Origin: Chloroflexota bacterium
GTDB taxonomy: Bacteria > Chloroflexota > Anaerolineae > Aggregatilineales > Phototrophicaceae
Length of the DNA stretch: 64,000 nucleotides
Direction: 5' to 3'
Assembly: GCA_028875185.1 (NCBI GenBank)
Contig: JAPPFH010000142.1
Span: 1-64,000 of the forward strand
Below the pieces are notes generated by a model. The model saw only the letters and a list, made by a program, of their open reading frames with translations, was not told where the DNA came from and did not search any database. Positions 53,540 through 61,317 of this stretch are shown in pieces; position 1 is the stretch's first letter, and each line of letters opens with the position of its first letter. Made by a program: the position numbers and the translations under genes.

Positions 53540-54598
53540 TCAATCGGAACTGGCGACGATGATGTTGCCCGGCCCATGGGAAACCTCGCCCAAGACGAAC
53601 GCGTCTTCGCCGGATTCTTGCAAGTCGGCGAGCAGCGCGTCCGCCCGGTCCGCGGCGACCGACATCAAAAGCCCGCCCGAGGTTTGCGGGTCAAAAAGCA
53701 AGTCGCGCTCGTGTTGCGCCAGCTCGCCTTCGACCCTTAACCACTGGCTATAATATTCCCGATTGCGTTCCATGCCGCCGGGAAACACGCCCTTGCGCGC
53801 ATACTCGATCGTGCCGGGCAGCAGCGCATTGGCGCTCATATTCAGCCGGAAGTCAAAGCCGCTGAGTTTCGCCATCTCCAATGCGTGGCCGACTAGCCCG
53901 AAGCCCGTGATATCCGTCATGGCGTGAACGTCATGCCGCTGCGCCAAACGAGAGGCAGCGCGATTCAGGCGCGACATGGATGCGACCGCCGCCGCCACAT
54001 GTTGCGGGTCGGCGATGTCTCGCTTAAGCGCCGTGGTAATGACGCCGGTTCCTATCCGCTTGCTCAATATCAGCGCATCGCCAACCAACGCGCCCGATTT
54101 GCGGATGATATCGCTCGTCTTTACCTCGCCGGTTATCGAAAGCCCATACTTCGGTTCGGCATCGGTGATTGAATGGCCGCCGGCGATAACCGCGCCCGCC
54201 TCCTTGACTTTTTCAGCGCCGCCGCGCAGAATCTCGGACAAGATTCCTTTGTCCAAGTCTTCCGGGTAAGCGACGAGATTGATCGCCATTAAGGGCTCGC
54301 CGCCCATTGCGTAAACATCGCTTAACGCGTTCGCCGCCGCAATAGCGCCAAAATCGTAGGGATCATCGACTACCGGCGGGAAAAAGTCGGTTGTCGATAT
54401 GATCGCGCGCGCGGCGTCAAGCTGATATACCGCCGCATCATCCGGCTCTGATAAGCCGACCAGCACTTCGGGATAATCGCTCCCGCGATAAATCTCGTTT
54501 AGGGGACGCAATACTTGCGCCAAATCGCTCGGGCTGAGCTTCGACGCTCAGCCGGCGCAACTGGCAAGCGATGTCAGCCTTATGCTTAGCTCCTGCAT
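53540..54598 (-). CDS. selD: Selenophosphate synthetase, selenocysteine-containing (in-frame TGA at codon 17)
   Basis: 352 residues if TGA at 54548-54550 is read as selenocysteine. The frame begins ATG at 54598 with GGAAGGGA seven bases upstream and gives MQELSIRLTSLASCAG, then TGA, then ASKLSPSDLAQVL. E. coli SelD has Cys17-Gly-Cys-Lys20 in GAGCGCKISP; here Sec falls at position 17 and Lys at 20. The rest matches SelD throughout: DDAAVYQLD, STTDFFPPVVDDPYDFGAIA, AANALSDVYAMGG, AGGHSITDAEPKYGLSITGE, DITGFGLVGHALEMA and DPQTSGGLL. It makes selenophosphate from selenide and ATP for selenocysteine and selenouridine. A gene finder without recoding would start it at a TTG (54523) and lose the catalytic residue. 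Confidence 0.9.
54505..54521 (-). promoter_or_regulatory. Candidate bacterial SECIS hairpin
   Basis: Downstream of the TGA, GGCGCAA pairs with TTGCGTC over seven pairs (one G-U) around the loop GUA. The loop begins 34 bases after the TGA, within the distance known for bacterial SECIS elements, and has a GU at its apex, as in E. coli fdhF. SelB binding would be required; it is not demonstrated. Confidence 0.5.
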
Positions 54599-54616
54599 TG
54601 GACATTCCCTTCCAAT

Positions 54617-54642
54617 AAAAGAGCCCACCTTCTGGTGAGCCC
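54617..54642 (-). terminator. Terminator after tRNA-Pro
   Basis: On the minus strand GGGCTCACC pairs with GGTGGGCTC around AGAA, then TTTTATT. It lies between tRNA-Pro and the selD start, so selD needs its own promoter or read-through. Confidence 0.85.
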
Positions 54643-54654
54643 GTTAGACCTTGA

Positions 54655-54729
54655 TCGGGGTACCCGGATTCGAACCGGGGACCTCTTACACCCCATGCAA
54701 GCGCGCTAGCCGGACTGCGCCATACCCCG
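54655..54729 (-). tRNA. tRNA-Pro (anticodon GGG)
   Basis: Acceptor CGGGGTA pairs with TACCCCG, discriminator A at 54655. Anticodon stem CTTGC/GTAAG (one G-T) encloses ATGGGGT, giving anticodon GGG. T-arm CCCGG-TTCGAAT-CCGGG is perfect. A C1-G72 first pair, typical of tRNA-Pro, is present. CCA is not encoded. A TATGAT at 54741-54746 (minus strand) is a likely -10 box. Confidence 0.95.
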
Positions 54730-54813
54730 TGATCGTCTCTATCATAACATAAATCCGCCCGTTTGCCAGCACCAGCCGCAGGAAGGCGAGCGCGCAATTT
54801 CAGGATTAGACGC

Positions 54814-56403
54814 TCATCCGTCAAGTGGCAAGACGCCAAATGTACAGGATTTATGATCGCCGCCTATGATCACCACATAATCATAATCGCGGTCGGCTTT
54901 GATCTCACGTGTAACCTGCTCTTCGGTCATATTCAGCGCGCGCAAGATACCGGGTACGATGCTCCCCTTTTCCGCCGCCACATGATCAATCAACAGATTG
55001 CTTGAATGCGCTTCTCCTTCGCCGATCTGTCCCAGCGCGACCGCGTTATACCCGCCCCAGCGCAGTCGTTCGCTGGCGACAATGTCCCAATTCGCTTCGC
55101 CGGACGCGTTGAAAACCGCGATGCTCGGTCCAGCGAGCGCTGCCTGGAATCTGGTGGGTGGCGTATATAGCGCCTGCATCAATTCTGTAACCGCGCCCTG
55201 GTTTGGCAGCAGCACCGACCAGCCATCCGGCGTTTCCCAATTCCTGGTATGGTAAATCTTGTGGAATGTGAAGTTTTGCACATCGTCGAGATCGAGAGTG
55301 ACAGCCAGCGGCAACAGGCGAAGCATCTGTTCAAATGGTATATCAGTATCGACGATTTCCGTGAGTTCAGGCCAGAGCTGCGGCATTGTCTTAGCCAAGC
55401 CCAGCCGCCGCGCTTTTCGCCAAATCGCGCGAACAAGCTGCTGATGCCGGCGACCGCGATCAAAATCATCGGTGTATTTGCGTGTGCGCGCATACCACAA
55501 GGCATCGAATCCATCGAATGTATAATAGCCAACGGGCAATGTACGCATTCGATAGCCATTCTCAATTGACCGGCGGTCTTCTTCTGTACCTACCGGATAA
55601 TGATCGCGATAGGCGCAATCCACCGCGATATCGACCCCGCCCAAACGATCGATAATCGCCTCGAAACCGGCAAAATTCACCCGCGCGTAATAATGTACGT
55701 TGATGCCGAAGTTGTAGAAAAGGGTTTGGCGCAGCAGTCCGAAGCCACGGCCGGGCTCCCAATTCAGCTTCTCGCCGAGCCCAAAGGCGGTATTCAAACG
55801 CCCCATGCTGCCATGAGGAATGTATACGAATAGATCGCGCGGCAGGTTCAACATGGACACCGTGCCGGTTTCAACGTTTAGCGAGACGATGACCATGGTG
55901 TCGGTGCGGATGAAGCTGTCGCCGCCCAATTGCTCATCGCTGCCCAAAAGCGCGATGTTTACCAGCCGATGCGCGCGGAAGGCTTCCGGCGCGGGGCTGG
56001 GAACTTGCGTGCCAGAAAGCCACGTGTCCGCCGGCGGGCTGCGCGGCACAAGCAGCTTCGGCAGGCTAATGTCCTCAGGCGCCGGCGTCCGCACTGGCAA
56101 AGGCGCGTCTTTACCGGGTTCTGCCGTTGCCGCCAATGGCGTGGCGCTCTCCGCCGTCTGCTGCAGACGGACGATAGAGGCGCCCGAGCGCAATCCGAGG
56201 TACTCCCGATCGATGTCAATGGCCGTGGCGGTGGCGCGATACGCGGCGCGTCTTGCCGCCGTCGTACTTTCGAGAGCGCGAACATCGGCGCGCAGCGACA
56301 GAATTTGAGTGGCAGTCCAAAGCAGCGCAAGCGCCAGAAAGAACGAAAAGCAGACAAGCGCCGCGGTCGAAACGCAACCTAGCCACCGCCACAGCAACCG
56401 CAT
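54814..56403 (-). CDS. LytR-CpsA-Psr (LCP) family glycopolymer transferase with LytR_C domain
   Basis: A 529-residue protein with a membrane segment near residues 10-32. A Pro/Thr linker leads to the LCP domain (about 150-400). LCP motifs are NIALLGSDEQLGGDSFIRTD, MVIVSLNVETGTVSMLNLPR with the phosphate-binding Arg, and AIIDRLGGVDIAVDC. The C-terminal LytR_C domain (AVFNASGEANWDIVASERLR) is present. LCP enzymes transfer lipid-linked polysaccharides to peptidoglycan or other wall acceptors outside the membrane. It follows the giant repeat protein by 72 bases on the same strand and may act on the polymer made by the 1-9 kb cluster. Confidence 0.92.
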   Translation of the reverse strand: MRLLWRWLGCVSTAALVCFSFFLALALLWTATQILSLRADVRALESTTAARRAAYRATATAIDIDREYLGLRSGASIVRLQQTAESATPLAATAEPGKDAPLPVRTPAPEDISLPKLLVPRSPPADTWLSGTQVPSPAPEAFRAHRLVNIALLGSDEQLGGDSFIRTDTMVIVSLNVETGTVSMLNLPRDLFVYIPHGSMGRLNTAFGLGEKLNWEPGRGFGLLRQTLFYNFGINVHYYARVNFAGFEAIIDRLGGVDIAVDCAYRDHYPVGTEEDRRSIENGYRMRTLPVGYYTFDGFDALWYARTRKYTDDFDRGRRHQQLVRAIWRKARRLGLAKTMPQLWPELTEIVDTDIPFEQMLRLLPLAVTLDLDDVQNFTFHKIYHTRNWETPDGWSVLLPNQGAVTELMQALYTPPTRFQAALAGPSIAVFNASGEANWDIVASERLRWGGYNAVALGQIGEGEAHSSNLLIDHVAAEKGSIVPGILRALNMTEEQVTREIKADRDYDYVVIIGGDHKSCTFGVLPLDG

Positions 56404-56475
56404 TAGATCATTGCTCCATTCCCCTTGCAGGGCAAATCAAGCCAAGCTCGGATTCTTGAGGCCGTCGCGCGCGCA

Positions 56476-59400
56476 TTATTGCGATCCAAACATCAAAGGT
56501 ATTTCGCAAAAGCCTCCTTTGATCAACTCGCCGTCGCTGTCCTTTACCGCCAGACGTAAGCGATGGGCGCCGACGCCGAAGATTTCGGCATTTATCAAAG
56601 CCAGTACATCTCTGCTGACCGGGCGGTCCGATTCCAAATACATATAAAATTCCTCCGTCCAACCAGGTTTAATCGCGATTTGATAACGTCCGCCTTCGGG
56701 CAAAAGCACGCTTCCGATTAGCGCAAAAACGCCTTCAACCTGAGCGCTCGGCGCGGGCAAATCTATCTGAGCCATGTGGCGATCGCAGCCAACCGCTTCA
56801 GCCGCTATTTGCATAACGGGCGTTGGCAGCGCGCCAATGGGCGCCAGCGCCCTTGGCACGAGCACATGTTCGCTAGCGAAGATGCCACGAATCGGCTCAA
56901 AGCAATTGCCTTCGCGTAACTCTATCAAACTGCTTCCGGTGGCCAAAGCCAGCGACAGCAAAGTATCACCCTCCTTTACTTCATAGGATAACCAGTCCGG
57001 CGCAATTTCGCAGTCAATACGCGCGCTCGCTTCAACCGAGCCAAAGGCAGTCGGCGTCGGGATCAGATAAATGAAATACTGGGGCAAGGGTGTAGACGTA
57101 AACGTTGCAGCGGACGCAGGCCTAGGCGACGAACGCGTCGCCGCGACTGTCGCTCGAATAGCCGTCAGCGTCAGATTGGCGCGCGGGACTTCGCGCACAT
57201 CGTCGTCTGGCGTCGCAGTTGCAACGGCGTCAGTTGGCGTTGGCATTGCCGCTGTAGCGCTCGCAAGCGGAGCTTCCGTCGCGGCGGTCACCGGCTGCTC
57301 GGCTGTCGGCGACGGACTCACGGTGGACAGTTCCCGCCGTGCAACAACCGTCTCTCGAATAGCCGTCCGCGTCAGATTGGCGCGCGCGACTTCGCGCACA
57401 TCGTCGTCTGGCGTCTCTGTCGCAACGGCATCAGTTGGCGTTGGCGCTGCCGCTGTCGCGCTGGCAATTGGCGCTTCCGTCGCGGCAGTCACCGGCTGCT
57501 CGGCTGTCGGCGACGGACTTACGGTGGCCAGCTCCCGCCGAGCAACGACCGTCGCTCGAATAGCCGTCAGCGTCAGATTGGCGCGCGCGACTTCGCTCAC
57601 ATCGTCCGCCGGCGTCGCGGTCGCAACGGCATCAGTTAGCGTTGGCGTCGATTCAGTCGCGCTTGCAAGTGGCGTATCGGGCAAAGAAGACAGCGGCTGC
57701 TCGGCTGTCGGCGACGGACGCACAGTGGCCAGCTCCCGCCGTGCAACGACCGTCTCTCGAATTGCCGTCAGCGTCAGATTGGCGCGCGCGACTTCGCGCA
57801 CGTCGTCGTCTGGCGTCGCAGTTGCAACGACGTCGGCTGGCGTCGGCGTAATTTCAGTCGCGCTGGCAATTGGCGCTTCCGTAGCGGCGGTAGTCGGCTG
57901 CTCGGCAGTCGGCGACGGACGCACAGTGGCCAGTTCCCGCCGCGCAACGACTGTCGCTCGAATAGCGGTCAGCGTCAGATTGGCGCGCGCGATCTGCTGC
58001 ACATCATCCGCTAGCGTCGCTTTTGCAACAACGTCAGTTGGCGTCGGCGTTGCCGCTGTCGCGCTCGCGACCGTGGCTTCGGTCGCAGAGGTGATAGGCT
58101 GCTGCGCTGTCGGCGACGGACGCACAGTGGCCAGTTCCCGCCGCGCAACGACTGTCGCTCGAATAGCGGTCAGCGTCAGATTGGCGCGCGCGATCTGCTG
58201 CACATCATCCGTTGGCGTCGCAGTTGCAACGGTGTCAATTGGCGTTGGCGCCAGTTCAGTCGCGCTCGCAATTGGCGGATCGGTCATAGCAGTCACCGGC
58301 TGCTCGGCTGTCGGCGACGGACTTACAGTTGCCAGCTCCCGCCGTGCGACGACCGTCGCTCGAATAGCGGTCAGCGTCAGATTGGCGCGCGCGATTTCCC
58401 TCACATCGTCCGCCGGCGTCGCGGTCGCAACGGCATCAGTTAGCGTTGGCGTCGATTCAGTCGCGCTTGCAAGTGGCGTATCGGGCAAAGAAGACGGCGG
58501 CTGCTCGGCTGTCGGCGACGGACTTACAGTTGCCAGCTCCCGCCGTGCGACGACCGTCGCTCGAATAGCGGTCAGCGTCAGATTGGCGCGCGCGATTTCC
58601 CTCACATCGTCCGCCGGCGTCGCGGTCGCAACGGCATCAGTTAGCGTTGGCGTCGATTCAGTCGCGCTGGCAATTGGCGCTTCGGCCAAGGAAGTTTCCG
58701 GCTGCTCGGCCGTCGGCGACGGACGCACAGTGGCCAGCTCCCGCCGCGCAGAGACCGTCGCTCGAATAGCGGTCAGCGTCAGATTGGCGCGCGCGATCTG
58801 CTGCACATCATCCGTTGGCGTCGCAGTTGCAACGGTGTCAATTGGCGTTGGCGCCAGTTCAGTCGCGCTCGCAATTGGCGGATCGGTCATAGCAGTCACC
58901 GGCTGCTCGGCTGTCGGCGACGGACTTACAGTTGCCAGCTCCCGCCGTGCGACGACCGTCGCTCGAATAGCGGTCAGCGTCAGATTGGCGCGCGCGATTT
59001 CCCTCACATCGTCCGCCGGCGTCGCGGTCGCAACGGCATCAGTTAGCGTTGGCGTCGATTCAGTCGCGCTGGCAATTGGCGCTTCGGCCAAGGAAGTTTC
59101 CGGCTGCTCGGCCGTCGGCGACGGACGCACAGTGGCCAGCTCCCGCCGCGCAGAGACCGTCGCTCGAATAGCGGTCAGCGTCAGATTGGCGCGCGCGATC
59201 TGCTGCACATCATCCGTTGGCGTCGCAGTTGCAACGGTGTCAATTGGCGTTGGCGCCAGTTTAGTCGCGCTGGCAATTGGCGCTTCCGTCGCGGCGGGTA
59301 TCGGCTGCTCGGCTGTCGGCGACGGACGCACGGTGGCCAGCTCCCGCCGTGCGACGACCGTCGCTCGAATAGCGGTCAGCGTCAGATTGGCGCGCGCGAT

Positions 59401-61314
59401 TTCCCTCACATCGTCCGCCGGCGTCGCGGTCGCAACGGCATCAGTTAGCGTTGGCGTCGATTCAGTCGCGCTTGCAAGTGGCGTATCGGGCAAAGAAGAC
59501 GGCGGCTGCTCGGCTGTCGGCGACGGACTTACAGTTGCCAGCTCCCGCCGTGCGACGACCGTCGCTCGAATAGCGGTCAGCGTCAGATTGGCGCGCGCGA
59601 TCTCTTGCACATCGTCTGCTGGCGTCGCTGTTGCAACGGCTTCAGTTGACGTTGGCATTGCCGCTGTCGCGCTGGCAACCGGAGCTTCCGTCGCGGCGGT
59701 CTCAGGCTGCTGCGCTGTCGGCGACGGACTTACAGTGGCCAGCTCCCGCCGAGCGACGACCGTCTCTCGAATAACCGTCAGCGTCAGATTGGCGCGCGCG
59801 ATCTCTTGCACATCGTCTGCTGGCGTCGCTGTTGCAACGGCTTCAGTTGACGTTGGCATTGCCGCTGTCGCGCTGGCAACCGGAGCTTCCGTCGCGGCGG
59901 TCTCAGGCTGCTGCGCTGTCGGCGACGGACTTACAGTGGCCAGCTCCCGCCGAGCGACGACCGTCTCTCGAACATCGGTCAGCGTCAGATTGGCGCGCGC
60001 GATTTCGCGCACATCGTCCGCTTCCGTCGCAGTCGCAACGGCGTCGGCTGGCGTCGGCGTAATTTCAGCTGCGCTGGCAATTGGCGCTTCCGTCGCGGCG
60101 GTCTCCGGCTGCTCGGCTGTCGGCGACGGACGCTCAGTGGCCAGCTCCCGCCGTGCGACGACAGTCTCTCGAATAGCCGTCAGCGTCAGATTGGCGCGCG
60201 CGATTTCCCTCACATCATCTGCTGGCGTCGCTGTCGCAGCAGCGTCAATTGGCGTCGGCGTAATTTCAGTCGCGCTGGCAATTGGCGCTTCCGACGCGGC
60301 GGTGGTCGGCTGCTCGGCTGTCGGCGACGGACGCTCAGTGGCCAGCTCCCGCCGTGCGACGACCGTCGCTCGAATAGCGGTCAGCGTCAGATTGGCGCGC
60401 GCGATCTCTTGCACATCGTCTGCTGGCGTCGCTGTTGCAACGGCTTCAGTTGACGTTGGCATTGTCGCTGTCGCGCCGGCAAGTGGCGAATCGGGCAAAA
60501 CAGTCACCGGCTGCTGCGCTGTTGGCGACGGACGCTCGGTGGCAAGCTCGCGCCGAGCAACAACCGTCGCTCGAATAGCGGTCCGCGTCAGATTGGCGCG
60601 CGCGACTTCGCGCACATCGTCTGCTGGCGTCGCATTCGTAACAGCGTCAGTTGGCGTTGCCGCTGTCGCGCTCGCAATTGGCGCTTCCGTCGCGGCGGTG
60701 GTCGGCTGCTCCGCTGTCGGCGACGGACCTACTGTGGTCAGTTCCCGCCGTGCAACGACAGACTTTCGAATAGCCGTCAGCGTCAGATTGGCGCGCGCGA
60801 CTTCGCGCACATCTTCCGCCGGGGTCGCTGTTGCAACGCCGTCAGTTGGCGTTGGCGCTGCCGCTGTCGCGCTGGCAATTGGCGCTTCCGTCGCGGCGGG
60901 GATCGGCTGCTCGGCTGTCGGCGACGGACTTACAGTGGCCAGCTCCCGCCGCGCAACGACCGTCTCTCGAATAGCCGTCCGCGTCAGATTGGCGCGCGCG
61001 ATCTCCTGCACATCGTCCGCATCTGGAGGTGTCCCGATAGCTTCCGTCTCCCCCGGTCTGGGGCTTGTCATCTCATCCGGCGTCGGTAATCCGGTTTCGA
61101 CCGCGGTCGGCTCTGGTGTTACTTCCGCTATGGTCGGCGCCACTTGCTCGTGGGTCGCGGATGGCGTCGCGGGAGGAGTCGTAGGCTCGACCGCTTCCGC
61201 GGTCGATCTTTGTGAAGTCGAGGTGGCTAGCAAAACAGCAAAAGCGGCGGCAAACAAAAGTGATACCGCCGCAAATAGAGCTACGAGCAGCTCGCTGCCT
61301 ATATTGCGCCGCAT
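56476..61314 (-). CDS. 1612-residue repeat protein with N-terminal anchor and C-terminal LysM domain
   Basis: An N-terminal membrane segment (about 8-32) is followed by a Pro/Thr linker to residue 100. Then come nineteen units of 67 residues (one of 65) and a partial twentieth, to about residue 1394. Each unit has an amphipathic helix (core ARANLTLTAIRATVVARREL) and a Thr/Pro/Ala/Glu-rich linker (PSPTAEQP...ATATPAD). A LysM-like domain lies at about 1440-1490 (YEVKEGDTLLSLALATGSSL), then a beta domain. The repeats look like a long surface stalk that could span the wall and present the LysM end to glycan. GAGGA precedes the ATG; the start is three bases after the upstream gene's stop. Function unknown. 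Confidence 0.85.
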   Translation of the reverse strand: MRRNIGSELLVALFAAVSLLFAAAFAVLLATSTSQRSTAEAVEPTTPPATPSATHEQVAPTIAEVTPEPTAVETGLPTPDEMTSPRPGETEAIGTPPDADDVQEIARANLTRTAIRETVVARRELATVSPSPTAEQPIPAATEAPIASATAAAPTPTDGVATATPAEDVREVARANLTLTAIRKSVVARRELTTVGPSPTAEQPTTAATEAPIASATAATPTDAVTNATPADDVREVARANLTRTAIRATVVARRELATERPSPTAQQPVTVLPDSPLAGATATMPTSTEAVATATPADDVQEIARANLTLTAIRATVVARRELATERPSPTAEQPTTAASEAPIASATEITPTPIDAAATATPADDVREIARANLTLTAIRETVVARRELATERPSPTAEQPETAATEAPIASAAEITPTPADAVATATEADDVREIARANLTLTDVRETVVARRELATVSPSPTAQQPETAATEAPVASATAAMPTSTEAVATATPADDVQEIARANLTLTVIRETVVARRELATVSPSPTAQQPETAATEAPVASATAAMPTSTEAVATATPADDVQEIARANLTLTAIRATVVARRELATVSPSPTAEQPPSSLPDTPLASATESTPTLTDAVATATPADDVREIARANLTLTAIRATVVARRELATVRPSPTAEQPIPAATEAPIASATKLAPTPIDTVATATPTDDVQQIARANLTLTAIRATVSARRELATVRPSPTAEQPETSLAEAPIASATESTPTLTDAVATATPADDVREIARANLTLTAIRATVVARRELATVSPSPTAEQPVTAMTDPPIASATELAPTPIDTVATATPTDDVQQIARANLTLTAIRATVSARRELATVRPSPTAEQPETSLAEAPIASATESTPTLTDAVATATPADDVREIARANLTLTAIRATVVARRELATVSPSPTAEQPPSSLPDTPLASATESTPTLTDAVATATPADDVREIARANLTLTAIRATVVARRELATVSPSPTAEQPVTAMTDPPIASATELAPTPIDTVATATPTDDVQQIARANLTLTAIRATVVARRELATVRPSPTAQQPITSATEATVASATAATPTPTDVVAKATLADDVQQIARANLTLTAIRATVVARRELATVRPSPTAEQPTTAATEAPIASATEITPTPADVVATATPDDDVREVARANLTLTAIRETVVARRELATVRPSPTAEQPLSSLPDTPLASATESTPTLTDAVATATPADDVSEVARANLTLTAIRATVVARRELATVSPSPTAEQPVTAATEAPIASATAAAPTPTDAVATETPDDDVREVARANLTRTAIRETVVARRELSTVSPSPTAEQPVTAATEAPLASATAAMPTPTDAVATATPDDDVREVPRANLTLTAIRATVAATRSSPRPASAATFTSTPLPQYFIYLIPTPTAFGSVEASARIDCEIAPDWLSYEVKEGDTLLSLALATGSSLIELREGNCFEPIRGIFASEHVLVPRALAPIGALPTPVMQIAAEAVGCDRHMAQIDLPAPSAQVEGVFALIGSVLLPEGGRYQIAIKPGWTEEFYMYLESDRPVSRDVLALINAEIFGVGAHRLRLAVKDSDGELIKGGFCEIPLMFGSQ
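57133..61014 (-). repeat. Tandem 201-bp coding repeat array, 19 full units plus a partial
   Basis: The array encodes residues 101-1394 of the protein above. The unit is 201 bp (195 bp in unit 2). Units differ mainly in the linker, and several are identical at protein level: 10 and 12, 11 and 14, and, apart from one residue, 8 and 13. Blocks recur at 402 and 603 bp offsets, for example the segment at 58201 recurs at 58804, pointing to unequal exchange of two- and three-unit blocks. Confidence 0.93.
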
Positions 61315-61317
61315 TGG

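Noticed and set aside
54548-54550. Reading the selD TGA as a true stop or as a sign of a pseudogene
   Set aside because: The frame is intact on both sides, the TGA is exactly at the catalytic residue, Lys20 is conserved, and a proper ATG with ribosome binding site lies upstream.
54535-54550. Hairpin TGAGC/GCTCA as the SECIS element
   Set aside because: It includes the TGA codon itself, and its loop is too close to the codon for the known distance range. The 54505-54521 hairpin fits better.
54438-54839. Minus-strand open frame of 133 codons covering tRNA-Pro and the 5' end of selD
   Set aside because: It runs through the tRNA gene and its terminator, and conflicts with the SelD frame, which has clear family motifs.
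57133-61014. CRISPR-like array
   Set aside because: The 201-bp units are contiguous coding repeats without unique spacers, and no cas genes are present.
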